A stretch of DNA of 64,000 bases, taken from assembly GCA_019787685.1 (NCBI GenBank), contig JAHNUO010000004.1:1674001-1738000 (forward strand), written 5' to 3'. A model generated the notes under the pieces. The model worked only from the letters and a program-made list of their open reading frames with translations. It ran no database searches and was not told the origin of the DNA. Made by a program: the position numbers and the translations under genes. Positions 12,981-22,832 of the stretch are shown here, piece by piece. The stretch is from Chiua virens. Taxonomy: Eukaryota; Basidiomycota; Agaricomycetes; Boletales; Boletaceae. Numbering within the stretch: position 1 is the first letter of the stretch; every line of letters begins with the position of its first letter.

Positions 12981-13330
12981 GCAGCACCAGCGCCGGGCGA
13001 AAGCGTCGAAGAACTTCATTACCAATATGAAAGGGACAGTAATCGGTCATTGCCCACCGTGCCAAAATCACAACATAGGAGAAGGATATAGGCCGAGGGA
13101 AGAGTATCTGTGGACCTCGGCCGTTTGACAAGGGAGAACTGGGAGAGACAGAGAACTTTTTGAAACAGATACGGCGGGCATCTAGTGTTACGTCCGACAC
13201 AAGGCTTTTGGAAGGCGAAGATGAGTGCGAAAACTTGTTGTTCAACGCAGACAAGTGAGTGGGCCGAATCATTCGTGTATTTGTAGAATGAAATGCTGAC
13301 AGGCTTATGCCACTTCCGATTTACGATCGA
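12981..13330 (+). pseudogene. Phospholipase D 3' fragment (duplicate)
   Basis: This segment resembles 5196-5592 of the phospholipase D gene, including exon text for VEELHYQ, the lysine/aspartate-rich stretch, and the last residues LPIY. It lacks a short run around 13075-13085 that shifts the frame, and the final TGA has become CGA (13328-13330). The 53-nt penultimate intron of the parent is absent exactly at the exon junction (13185|13186), whereas the last intron is retained. No upstream catalytic exons are present. It faces the intact Dabb gene, as the parent faces a Dabb remnant. Confidence 0.85.
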
Positions 13331-13560
13331 GTCATGATAACATATATACACGTTTGGATCGATATTCTTTCTCGCTTACTCTTCAGCTTCGGTGTAAATA
13401 TCAAATATCAGCTTATCTACATTTCATAGTAAACATCATTAGTATCGCTCAGAAACAAACTACAAGGACCGGCCCATCCAACTGACCTTCGACATAAGGC
13501 TCCGATCTTGCTACGTGGTCCTGATGCTCTTTATGAGGCACGTAACCCTTTTTCAAGGCA
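12981..13560. repeat. Direct repeat copy 2 (PLD tail plus Dabb)
   Basis: Partner of 5196-5870, in the same orientation and about 7.8 kb away. The similarity continues past the PLD tail through CTTCAGCTTC(C/G)GTGTA and into the last Dabb exon. Here the Dabb gene is complete and the PLD tail is dead. Confidence 0.8.
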
Positions 13561-13911
13561 TCTTCGTCTTTGAAGACAAAGATAACACCTGGACGCGAAC
13601 ATGCGCGTCAGTCAAGGGGAAGGAAGCGCTCCGGAAGCGCATCGCCGTACCTTCGTCAAAGCCGTGATCAAAGGGGTGCTTGAGCTTGTGACCAGCCTTG
13701 ACACCGCTGATGGCAGGTATCAGTGAGGGCAGAGCGCGTAGGCTCGCTTTCACTTTTTCGACGTCGGCGGGGGCGATGCCTTGTTTGAACTTGAGGAGAA
13801 CTGGTTCAAGTCAAGACGAGATATACGAGATCAGCATGCGTCAGATTCGGAGAATGGTCGAGCGCAACTTGCGCAAGGCCGCAGTGACTCACCAATGTGG
13901 TGGATGGGCAT
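13449..13911 (-). CDS. Dabb-domain protein (stress-responsive A/B barrel)
   Basis: A small protein of about 105 residues with the dimeric ferredoxin-like Dabb fold. Bacterial, plant and fungal members include stress proteins and small cyclase or cleavage enzymes; the substrate cannot be told here. The start is ATG at 13911, encoding MPIHHI, then an intron (GTGAGT...CAG), then VLLKFKQGIAPADVEKVKAS, ISGVKAGHK and FDHGFDEG. A second intron follows. The last exon reads GVIFVFKDEDALKKGY, EHQDHVARSEPYVEGQ and ends in VVCF, stop at 13449-13451. The family hallmarks (IHHIVLxKFK, FxDEDALxxYxxHxxHQ) are all present and both introns splice in phase, so this copy looks intact. A TATA-like TATATA lies about 50 nt upstream of the ATG on the minus strand. 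It faces a dead phospholipase D fragment. Confidence 0.82.
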
Positions 13912-14120
13912 GGTCACGGTGGTATTCAAAGACTCAGAGCCTTCGGAGGAACGGTCCTATATATGACAGAGGTCATCAGATGATCAATCACGCAGTCCGT
14001 TATATTTCGAGGACACCGCTGCGTGCTATTGCTGTGCACTAGCGCTCGACTAAAGCTTCTCAGGGTCATTTTCTTGATTCGGCAAAGGGTATTTCTGCTT
14101 GCGACAACAGTGAAGAATGT
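13912..14120 (-). promoter_or_regulatory. Promoter region of the intact Dabb gene, duplicated upstream of copy 2
   Basis: A TATA-like motif lies near 13958-13965 (CATATATAG on the minus strand). Blocks of this region recur at 15500-15740 upstream of the second Dabb copy (for example GTCATCAGATGA / GCTATCAGATGA, and TATTTCTGCTTGCGACAACAG / TATATTTGCTTGCAACAACAG). The duplication that made the two Dabb genes therefore included their promoters. Confidence 0.55.
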
Positions 14121-14185
14121 TATGTAGTTGACACTGAGAACATATTATTGGACGAACCGAATATTATAGCGAGTCGACGTGCTAC

Positions 14186-14665
14186 ATGTGTGCCATTGTG
14201 TCAACGCTTTGTAGCGGAGTGCCAGAACGCACAAGTTGCCTTCGCTGTGCAAAGCAGAAGAGTAAATGCAGTAAGTCTCGGACCGGGGGAGGCAAGAATG
14301 GAGGAGGAAAGGTGACAGTGCCAGATGCTTTTTGGAGTATGATCGTAATTCCACCTTCGCAGACTCAGGCAGCGGCGGCATCCAAATCCAGTTCGACGCC
14401 CCAGGAGTCAGCTACAAAGGGACCATTTTTCTTTCCTAAAGTCGATAGCAAGATGTCCAGGAAGAAGCAGAATGTTGAGGCACTGTCCAGCTTGTCCCGA
14501 GCTCAGATAGCGGAGGCGAAGCGCGCCATCCTGGCGCAGGAAACCAAGATTCTCTCGTCAAGCGGGCAGCTGAAGGACTTCGAAGTCCGCGTATCGGCGA
14601 CTAAGGCAGAGATCGCGTCATACCAGGAGGATTTGGGGAGCCTAAAGGCAATATTGGGGCTATAA
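14186..14665 (+). CDS. Hypothetical protein with a Cys-x2-Cys cluster and a coiled-coil tail
   Basis: An uninterrupted ORF of 159 codons from ATG 14186. The N-terminal part has SCLRCAKQKSKCSKS, which looks like half of a fungal zinc-cluster (C-x2-C-x6-C, followed by basic residues). The middle is low-complexity Gly/Ser/Ala. The C-terminal ~70 residues (LSSLSRAQIAEAKRAILAQE onward) have a heptad pattern consistent with a coiled coil. I do not recognise the family. It lies between two Dabb copies and could be a fragment of a larger repetitive gene. Only the ORF length and the cysteine motif support it. Confidence 0.45.
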   Translation: MCAIVSTLCSGVPERTSCLRCAKQKSKCSKSRTGGGKNGGGKVTVPDAFWSMIVIPPSQTQAAAASKSSSTPQESATKGPFFFPKVDSKMSRKKQNVEALSSLSRAQIAEAKRAILAQETKILSSSGQLKDFEVRVSATKAEIASYQEDLGSLKAILGL

Positions 14666-15006
14666 GGATGTTTCGTACTAGTCGTTTCCCTATGTATGAC
14701 TTGGTAGCAATTTGATGGTATGTCCATGTCCGAATCATTGGCGGTTATTGCAGCAGGTTTCTTCAACTCGGGATCGTTTGTGAAATCCTTACTCATCTCG
14801 TACTAGGCATGTGAATTATGCGGGAAAGATTCCCCGTCGCTGGGAATTGATCGCGATCAATACAAAAGTGGAGGTAATGGAAGGGCAGGTTCACACACGC
14901 TTGGAGGATTTACGTTGCATTCAAGGAACATTCCCCAATAGTGGTGAATATAAAGTTATCAATCACAGTCGCCTTTCTTTATTTCTCGCTCATTCCTCAG
15001 CTTCAG
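14666..15006. other. Intergenic, nothing recognised
   Basis: Lies between the hypothetical coiled-coil ORF and the degenerate Dabb copy. No family signature was seen on either strand. Confidence 0.5.
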
Positions 15007-15474
15007 TTAAATGTCGAATATCATCAATATTAGGCGGGTACGACAAGGTCTGGCGTAGATAACATAAGACTGACCTTCGACGTAAGGCTGCGATCCCGCT
15101 ATGAGGTCTTGATGATCCTTGTGAAGCAGGTAATCCTTTTTCAATGCGTCTTCGTCCTTGAAAACAAGCCGATTCCTGGATCACGTCATTACCAGTCAGT
15201 GGTACGTCAGTCAACCGAGAGAAACTACTTCGGAGCACATCACCATACCTTCGTCAAAGTCGTGATCAAAGGGGTGCTTGAGCTTTATTAGCGAGGCCAG
15301 AGCGCGGCTTGCTCTGATTTTTTCGGCATCCGCAGGGGAGATGCCTTGTTTAAACTTGAGGACTGGTTCGAGTAGATATACGGGATGAGCATGTGTCAAT
15401 TTTAGAAATCACAATCAGTGTACTGAATGACTCAAACACTGCAGAAGTGACTCACTAATGTGGTGGATGGCCAT
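15007..15474 (-). pseudogene. Second Dabb-domain gene copy, degenerate
   Basis: Paralogue of the 13.4-13.9 kb gene. It starts MAIHHI at 15474, then an intron, then LKFKQGISPADAEKIRAS, LKHPFDHDFDEG and, after another intron, VFKDEDALKKDYLLHKDHQD and SQPYVEGQ. Compared with the intact copy it lacks about ten residues (the equivalent of PAISGVKAGH) in phase, plus a Leu codon in each of two places. The second intron does not join to VFKDEDAL in phase by any obvious AG. The C-terminus is also unrelated to VVCF. I infer a decaying duplicate, although an alternative splice pattern could still give a protein. Confidence 0.65.
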
Positions 15475-15779
15475 GATAGTTGTTAAAGACGCATAGGAAT
15501 GACCCCTAGTATATACGACAAAGGCTATCAGATGACCGATCTCGCAGCCAGTGATATTGTAAGGATAACGTCGCGCGCTCATCGCTATGCACTGGTACTT
15601 AGCTTGAGGTCTCAACTTGAAGTTTCTCAAGATCTTCCTCCCCGATTTGATAAAGGTATATTTGCTTGCAACAACAGGAAGGAGCGCTAGTTCACATCGA
15701 GAACACATTATGCGATGAGTTGGTATAATATAGTGAGTTTGTGTGAAGTCCGTTATCAAAGAGCGCAACGACGAGGTAT

Positions 15780-17147
15780 TCATGCCTCCTTGTCGACTGT
15801 TGCAAGGCGTTCGGCAAGTCTTGACAACATTTCGTCAGCACGTGGATTACGAGGGAAAGATTGTCCATCCCCTCTGCTGAAAAACGGGTTGCGGTCAATA
15901 CAAAAAGCGACCTCGTAAAAAGCTAGTTCACACACCTGGCACCACCATATATGAGGCGGCAGATCCAACCGCGTGGTTTGTTCCACTCAAATACCTGCGC
16001 CCAGTTCCTGCGCCAGCCAATATTGTACAGTTTCACTGAACTGTGAGCGTCTCGTACAAGACACCTTTGCTTGTATGAGAGCTCGTGTTCCATAGGGGGG
16101 TCCGAGAGACGGAGGGAGGCAGGAAGTGGTGGCAAGTATCGAAGCAGAAGGAATGGCGAGAGGCTTTCTAGCGTGGTCTGGTTCGTGCTGCTAGCGTGTC
16201 AAAAATTTGCGAGTCTGTCGGAATGAGCAAACACTCACGAGATAAGATACATGTGGTATATAGTGAAGGAACCAACAACAATAGCGAAGATGAACCCTGC
16301 CGCGGTCAATAGAAGTTCGTGAATAGGCGTAGTATCATCCTCGTGGGAAGTGAGCCAGTATCAGGAAAATGTGCGGCTGCGTATACTCACCGGCACGGAG
16401 GTCGGGTTGTGAAGTGACCACCAGAACGCACGGGCGGAAATCACGCCGATATAAGTTGAGAGGAGGGTTACGCAAGATATGAAATGGAAGAATGCGGGAT
16501 AAGTTCTATGGCCCTAGACGACGATGAGTAAACGTAATTTGTCGGACCCGTGGGCCTAGACCTACCACACACTTGCCTCCAAGCCAAGGGCAGTGATGGT
16601 CTGATTAATCAGAGCTCGTGGATACAAAGATAGACTATCCTTAACTTACCCATTTTCAGCACGCAGCGTCCACAAATATTGCAATGGTGTGCGCGTTCGG
16701 GCTTCGGTCCCCAGCATGTACGACACCATTTGAGAGGGGTCAGCTCGTCGTCAAAGTCTGGAGTAGCGATGAGGGCTTCCTGCAATCCGAGATCATCGGT
16801 TTCTTCTTCTGAGGTTCCTTTGGGGAGAGTGACTGGCCCGGGATCACGGGCGACACAAACAATGAGCGAACAAAATGCAAGGAATGCAAGGGTGTATGAG
16901 ACAGCAAGATGAACGAAAAAACTTGAAGTGGAATTTTGTGAGCGGAGGTAATGATTGACGAGAACGAGAAGCCAAGATGGGTGGGGAGCTAACATCAGAA
17001 CGACCAACACTGCGCAGGTGAGTCTCGTTGAGCATCGTTGATTGCACCGATAGAGGCAATTGACCGACCAAAGAGAGGGAGGTAGTGGTACCATCTTTTT
17101 GGTGGCTCGTCTTCGTCGTCCAAGGTGCTTGGGTCTCGTGTAGACAT
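15780..17147 (-). CDS. DHHC-type palmitoyltransferase
   Basis: An integral-membrane S-acyltransferase that palmitoylates cysteines on cytoplasmic faces of membranes. From the minus strand: an N-terminal MSTRDPSTLDDEDEPPKRWY; a first transmembrane helix (VLVVLMLAPHPSWLLVLV) created by a 38-nt intron; a second (VHLAVSYTLAFLAFCSLIV); then WCRTCWGPKPERAHHCNIC, the zinc-binding Cys-rich domain. The catalytic DHHCPW is formed across an intron whose donor is GTAAGT near 16640. Two more helices follow. The C-terminal region has KLYNIGWRRNWAQVF and ends FPRNPRADEMLSRLAERLATVDKEA, stop at 15780. The ATG at 17147 is chosen because the protein then starts MSTRDP; the same frame is open up to 17345, so a longer N-terminus is possible. 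All motifs are intact. I cannot say which Pfa paralogue it is. Confidence 0.88.
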
Positions 17148-17786
17148 GGAAAAGTCAAAGGAGAGTAGTGGCATCGGTGGGTATCGTGGTGAGCTAGCTG
17201 GTAGAGCTGGTGATGTCGGCGACGGGCGGTGTTGAAGGGAACGGCGGACTCTGCCGGATGCAGTCCTGGCAGGATCAACACGACTTTTGCGAACTCGAAC
17301 CTCAGCCTGAGCGTAGGTAGCGCTCAACATCGCGCCCATTAGCATTAAGAAAGCGAATCATGGCCAATTTACCACCATGATGAAGCGAGACACTTGAACT
17401 TGATTCGGGGTAATTGTGTATTCAATCAGACTGACATTCGCTGACAGGTTTTACTTGCCAGCCCTCGCTTGAGCCCGGACCGTCACTCCAACTTTCTTAC
17501 CTCTTTGAATCTATTCCAGAATCCACGTTCGAACCGATGGTTTCCTCGACCTCATCACGGTGCATATCGGCCCGGTTTTGGGACAGTCGTAATGATTGCA
17601 GTTGCAAGATTTGTCTTGGGGGCCATGAGGACCGCTAGATTGAACGTGGTGCATTGGCGTTACTCGCCATGTGTTTCGAACCTTCATCTCCATCATGAAT
17701 CTTCATTGGCCGGACATCGCTCCCCTTCCTCGACAAAACTACAAGGCGCTGCGTCGATTTCCTAGACTTTCTTCGCACTCAACAAG
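17148..17786. promoter_or_regulatory. Divergent intergenic region between DHHC gene and MFS pseudogene
   Basis: Holds the 5' region of the palmitoyltransferase gene (open frame to 17345) and of the transporter pseudogene. An ORF at 17469-17765 on the plus strand has no family signature and is not supported as a gene. Confidence 0.4.
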
Positions 17787-19210
17787 ATGCTTTCAGCGAC
17801 TCTTAAAATTCATCTGACCGCGTCGCTCGCCTCGGCCGGGATGCTATGGGGACTTGATACTGGTGAGTTCCCGGAATATTTGTCTCCAGTCCCCCCTGAT
17901 CATCCTGGCGAAGGCTCCTTAAGCGGACCTCTCACGCAAATGACACAGTTCAGTCGCTCCATTGGTCATATCTCATCTGGTCAATTAGGAATCCACGCCG
18001 CCTCCGCCTCGATATCTTATGTAGTAGGTCATGTGGCCGATGTCATCTCTCGCAAGTATGGCATTCTCACTGGTGGATTCGATTGTCGCCATTGGAACCA
18101 CTATGTCTGCCTCCGCAAACAATTTTCCTGCCTTGATCTGTGCTCGTCTGATTACGGGCATTTGCGAGGCCAATCCATCTCAGTGGTCACGATTTACCTA
18201 TGCAAGATCGCCCTCACGACGCGGCACTGCGGTAAACATGCTAGCAGTTCCTCATCACCATAAGCATCAGTGCGGGGTACTTCATCGCCTACGGATCCTC
18301 AAGGCTAGATACCAGCCTCGCATGGCGTATTCCATTTATCGTCGAAGCTTGCGTAGCTGTAGTGCTATGCATTGGCATGGCTTTCGTGCCATTCTCTCCG
18401 CGGTGGTTAGTGCAACGTGGCAAGTTTTAAGAAGCTCGCGAAGTGCTGTCAGTACACCGCCGTTCTGAAGATATCGACCAGGAGTTGTGCTGTGGAAGGA
18501 GGTGGCACGCAGCAAACTAAATTCTCCGAAATCTCCTGGGGATATTCTTGCTAGGATTTGAGATGCTCCATGGTGTACGTTCATGCTTGTCCCATTGTTT
18601 TAATTCATCGCATTCATATCACCACCGATGCCATCTTTGTGGAACAGATCGATACCGTGCTGGATTATGCACCGATCCTCTTTATTCAAGCAGGTTTTTC
18701 ATCACAGAGCGCATCCTTCCTCGTCTCCGGCATCTCAGGCATCGTAAACCTAATGTTTACCATTCCTCCTCACTGGTCAGCTCCCAGGATGCTTCTATTC
18801 CAAGGCAGGCGATGTGATTAATGATGCCTCGTTCTCACACAAGGTCATCAAGATTTATGCGTGCGAGATTATTCCTACGCGCCTGCGTGCAAAGGCATGG
18901 GCCTTCCAACTGGCGAGTCGACTTGTTTAGGTGTCATATCCCAGCATCCCAATTGGGTCTCAACTTTATGGTGGCCTTGACTGCTCCTCTCTTCCTCCGC
19001 GCATCGCCCAGTGGGCCGTACTTTGTTTGCGGGGCATCGACGTCGGTTGTCACCCTAGTATGCTACCTTTTCATGCCTGAAACCAAGAGCAAGAGTCTCG
19101 AAGAGGATAAAGTTCTCTTTGAGAAGGAGTGTTGTGAAATCTGCCTCGAGCGCATGTCGGTTGGTAGTGGTTCCCGATCCTATCGAGACATGACCTCAAT
19201 GAGGCTTTGA
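17787..19210 (+). pseudogene. MFS sugar-transporter-like gene with multiple frameshifts
   Basis: Fragments of a 12-helix sugar porter are spread over all three plus frames. They appear in the right order: ASAGMLWGLDTG near the N-terminus, then ISYVVGHVADVISRKYGI, IVAIGTTMSASANNFPALIC with ARLITGIC, SISVVTIYLCKIA, and RRGTAVNMLAV. LITISISAGYFIAYGSSRLD, LAWRIPFIVEACVAVV and FSPRWLVQRGKF follow. The last recognisable parts are a helix-7 segment (TVLDYAPILFIQAGFSSQ, then SFLVSGISGIVN) and the porter tail PETKSKSLEEDK. Several joins (near 18075, 18170, 18215, 18252 and 18432) have no intron signals and need a 1-nt change of frame. I therefore call it a pseudogene. Assembly indels are the alternative, but the number of breaks in 1.4 kb is high. 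Confidence 0.75.
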
Positions 19211-19569
19211 CATGGTGATGCAGATCCCGTCCATCGAGGACCTTTACATGTGTTACCCATTGTCGTACCATATGGACCAATAACCAGCATTGATCATGAT
19301 TCGTTTAACGAATGAAAATTAAGACTTGATGACTGAGGCAAGGAGCACTAGGTGAGAGATCGTCAGTGTCACTGATATTCATAAATCTTGAACTCCGACC
19401 GATTGTAAAGAAACTTTCCAAAGAACCTGCATGCTGCGCAGAGTGATACACAGGGAAGTGCAGCTGGATGACGCCTCAGTGATGCAACGGGAAAAGAGTG
19501 TACTACGTGTTCGCCCGCTGTATCCAGGTTCCATATTCGCTATCAGTACAGCAGCTTCCATCCTTAAAT
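19211..19569. other. Convergent intergenic region, no gene recognised
   Basis: Lies between the 3' ends of the MFS pseudogene (plus) and the DUF3605 gene (minus). Only short ORFs without signatures are present. Confidence 0.5.
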
Positions 19570-20674
19570 CTAGTGCGATGCCCATGGCGTCGACGATCGA
19601 GAACCCCAGACAGTCTCTTCCTCAGCTGTTTTCCTGCGTGCAAACACGTGGATATGGGCCAACCCGGGGATGCTTTGGAGCCTCTGCAATACAGAGGGGT
19701 TAAGGCAAAAACAAACGAAGCCTCGCAGCAAACTTGAACGTACCGGGGGGTTGACGAACCACGCGGTTTCCCATTGGCTCTCTTTCCATCTGCGCTTCAC
19801 AAATTCGCACACCTCTGTCCCTGCGCTCTCTACCATCGCCTCTTCCATCTTGTTGCCGCGTGAAGAGCGAATGAGATTGTCCATGGTGATACCCCAGTCG
19901 GCTAGTCCCGGGAGACACGACTCGAGTGAAGGGAGGCTCTCGGGGGTGTCAGTCGAACCTGTAAATCCACAAAGACCATCTTGCTGGATTCGGGCGTCGA
20001 TGGAAGGTGGGATCAGGGTGGGATGAAAGACAGGGACTCGACTCCAGATCAACGTATGTTCGATTTCAGGAGGGACTGTATGCATCATTAACGAGGCGAT
20101 CCGTGAACTCGGTGATGTACCGTACCTGAATAAGGCCAGTCGTTTTGTATGATACAGATCAGTTCCGAGTCGAATGGGATGTCGGCTTTAAAATAATCTG
20201 GAGTAGGGTAAAGTTCCCTTTCTCCATTCTGTTCGACGGCGATGGACCGGTCGTCTAGTCCCGACGTGAGCAACGAAAGGGTGTCGGGCTTACCCCACTG
20301 TAGTCGATGGTTCACAAGGTAATTGGCTATATCACATATGTCAGCTTAGGACGCGCTTGTTGCGCTACGATTGACGGGTTCATGGTGCACGCACTGACTG
20401 ATCCATATTCCCCTTTGATCCCGATGACCCAGTCGTCATATCTGCGTTGTAACTTCTTGTCCCGCTTCAGCAGACCTAGGTCCCTACAGAGCCTGAAGTC
20501 ACGGCGAGGGCATAGAACGGTCAGGAACTAGACGTACCCTGAGTTCACAAAAGTCTTCAGCTGGAACCACGTGAAGCGTGCGGGGTAGTGAACCCGCAAT
20601 TCTTCCAATGTTGGAGGCCCCGAGCGAACTGCGACCTTTTGAACGCCAGGAAAGACGTGGGTCTCGATGGTCAT
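19570..20674 (-). CDS. DUF3605 family protein (N-acetylglucosamine-induced protein 1-like)
   Basis: A cytosolic fungal protein of unknown biochemical role; one yeast member is known as N-acetylglucosamine-induced. The start is ATG at 20674, encoding MTIETHVFPGVQKV then TLEELRVHYPARFTWFQLK. Introns follow. The conserved core is VNHRLQWGKPDTLSLLTS, then ICIIQNDWPYS joined by an intron to VPPEIEHTLIWSRVPVFHP. LADWGITMDNLIR and EFVKRRWKESQWETAWFVNP follow. A final intron (GTACGT...TTGCAG) joins NPP to RLQSIPGLAHIHVFARRK, and the protein ends PWASH at 19570. All four splices join in phase. The WGKPD, NDWPYS/PPEIEHTL and WETAWFVNPP blocks are the family signature as I recall it. Confidence 0.75.
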
Positions 20675-20918
20675 CGATTGTCACTCACAGCCTGAGAGTA
20701 CAATGACCATGTCGTTTAACTTTCCTCACACAACGTCACAGACCCGGACCGCCTCGTCCGAACTATATTCTAGTAAAGACAGTCCGAGATTCTGTAACGG
20801 GTGTGCTTGAACATATCGAATAATGGAGGTTGATTAAAGTACAATACAAATGCCAAACAGATACCTTTCACAGCAGATGCAACGTTGCTAGAAAATCGTG
20901 AAATCTGGCTTCAAGGAG

Positions 20919-22562
20919 TCATGCCCTTTTCGTTTTGGTCTTTTTACCGGTTGATTCTTTGCTCTCTTCTTCTGCCTTCCGCTTCGCCCCACCCTTGGTT
21001 TCTTTCCCTTTTGTTTCCTTCCCCTTCGTTTCTTTCCCCTTGCTTTTCGCTACCTTGCCTTTATCTTCTTTGGGTTCTTTAGGTTGTGCCTTGAAGAAAC
21101 CATCGAGACGCCCCTGTTGTTTCGCGTTGAGAAATTTTTGCAGTTTCTCCGCTCCTTTTCGTACGCGTTCTTCGCTACATTGAAAAGATATATAAAAAAG
21201 GCAGCGATGTGAAGTGATTACGAACTTGAATCCTTTTTCCACCACCAGAAACTGCACCAAACCTTCTACATCAGGGTTCTTCCATTCAAGCTGACAAGTC
21301 GCATCAGTCAGCCCGGCACGCACAATGAACGAAGTAGGAATTTCGTCTACCTCGACCTCCGAAGCTGGTAATACGTCTGGTTTCTCAAATAGCTTCTTCG
21401 CGTCTTGCCAGGGCCATTCCTCTGGAACATGAATACCTCCTTTCTTCTTCTTTCCGCCGTCCTCGGCATCAGCAGCCTTTTCCTCCTTTTCGGCTTGTCT
21501 AGAAATGAAGAACGGTTAATTCCTTGTTGGCAGGACGTCACGAAGAACTTGCTTCTCTCGTAGGTGCTCAACCACCCCCTCCAATCCATCGAACTCCCTT
21601 ATCAGTTTGAGTGCATTCTTTGGACCGATGCCCTTGATGGGGTCAAGGTAGTCACAACCAAGTAATATACATAGGTCTATAAACTGGATGTATACATCAT
21701 CAGCACAACTCTGACGCGTCGGACCATCACTCACGTGAGACATAGACATGTCGAGTCCTTGGAGGGCCTTTTCAAGGAATATCTCTGATATGGGGGCTTT
21801 CTTGGCTTCGGAGAACGTAAGATGGCGGTACAGTATGTCGGCACCAAAGGTGAGGGTATCCATATCTTCCGAGCCAGCTGCGTATACCTGCCAAGATTGC
21901 TAAATGGTCAAGTATCTGGTAGTGCTCACAATAATCGTACCTTTCCGCCCTTTGCAAGTTCAGCACACTGGGCTTCCGCTTCCGACGGTGCCTAGTGTAA
22001 CGATATGTTCAGTGCTATAAGAAACAGCAGAGAAGCGACAAACAATGACAACAGGAATACCCATAAGCCTGAGCAGTTTTTGGCATTCTTCGTTGTGCTC
22101 TCGGGTTACTCGAATGGTTCGTCTTGCAAACTTGTCCACCTCCTCGGCAGTGCCTGTTTCCTTCGCCTCTTCACCATCAGCCTTTGCCTCCTCTCTCCTT
22201 TCAAAACGTTTCGCGAGCTATGTACGCGCGTCAATGGCGGTTGTGGACTCTACTTTGCGCAATCCACTTACCACACCCGACTTCAATTCTGGTGGTCGCC
22301 CGTCAAATACGTATGCTGGTTTGATACCATTTTCAACGATGCGAATTGTTCTGTAGAAGAAGCCCATAAGATGGCTCGTCGTTTCGCCCGCATCATTGGT
22401 GAGCATCTCGCCGTCTCTTTGCCGCACGGCGATAAGGAACTGGTAAATGGACATGGACGCGTCGATGGCGACTTTGCGACCAAAGAGGGTCTTGATGTCG
22501 TGTTCAACGATGGCTTTGGGCGCGTGTTCGGAAAGTAGCGCGGTTAGTCCCTTGATACCCAT
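20919..22562 (-). CDS. FEN1: Flap endonuclease 1
   Basis: A structure-specific 5' nuclease that removes flaps during Okazaki fragment maturation and long-patch base-excision repair in the nucleus. The start [18 protein letters not shown] (ATG 22562) gives the required N-terminal MGI. The XPG-N region has [16 protein letters not shown] and [13 protein letters not shown]. The XPG-I region has GIPVVI and [16 protein letters not shown], with the metal-binding acidic residues, and then [14 protein letters not shown]. The helix-hairpin-helix is [20 protein letters not shown]. The PCNA-interacting box QGRLDGFF is present near the C-terminus. The tail is a lysine-rich array of KGKET repeats ending KTKRA. 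At least six short introns interrupt it. It diverges from MSM1 over 270 bp that contain an MCB motif, which fits S-phase expression. Confidence 0.95.
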
Positions 22563-22832
22563 TGTTGTGAGTGTTGAGTGGAAGTCGTGTTTGACGAGAG
22601 CAAGTGGTGACAGTTGACGCGAGTGTGACGTCGACGCGTTCTGAGTCTCATCAAGTCAGGCCATCCACTTTCACCGGAGCATTTATTATACCACCTTCTG
22701 CCATTTAATAGGGTCTGTCAGTCTGGGATTACGACAAAACATTGCCACCAAAAGAAACGCAAAATGTGAACTTGAAGCAAGTTAGGAGGTAATGGACCTA
22801 AATTGGATTGCCGTGTCATCTCTTTGCTCTGC
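22563..22832. promoter_or_regulatory. Bidirectional promoter between FEN1 and MSM1
   Basis: 270 bp separate the two divergent start codons, so any promoter elements must be shared or interleaved. No clear TATA box was seen. The MluI-type box at 22634-22639 is the one recognisable motif. Confidence 0.6.
22634..22639. promoter_or_regulatory. MluI cell-cycle box (MCB), ACGCGT
   Basis: A perfect ACGCGT palindrome lies 72 bp upstream of the FEN1 ATG, within GACGTCGACGCGTT. In ascomycete yeasts MCB sites bound by MBF drive G1/S expression of replication genes including the FEN1 orthologue. That it works so here is inferred from position and gene identity. Confidence 0.5.

Noticed and set aside
12981..13330. 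PLD fragment as a processed (retroposed) pseudogene
   Set aside because: The last intron and the 3' flank, including the facing Dabb gene, are retained, so DNA-level duplication fits better.
17469..17765. 98-codon plus-strand ORF before the MFS pseudogene
   Set aside because: No signature, and lies in a divergent promoter region.
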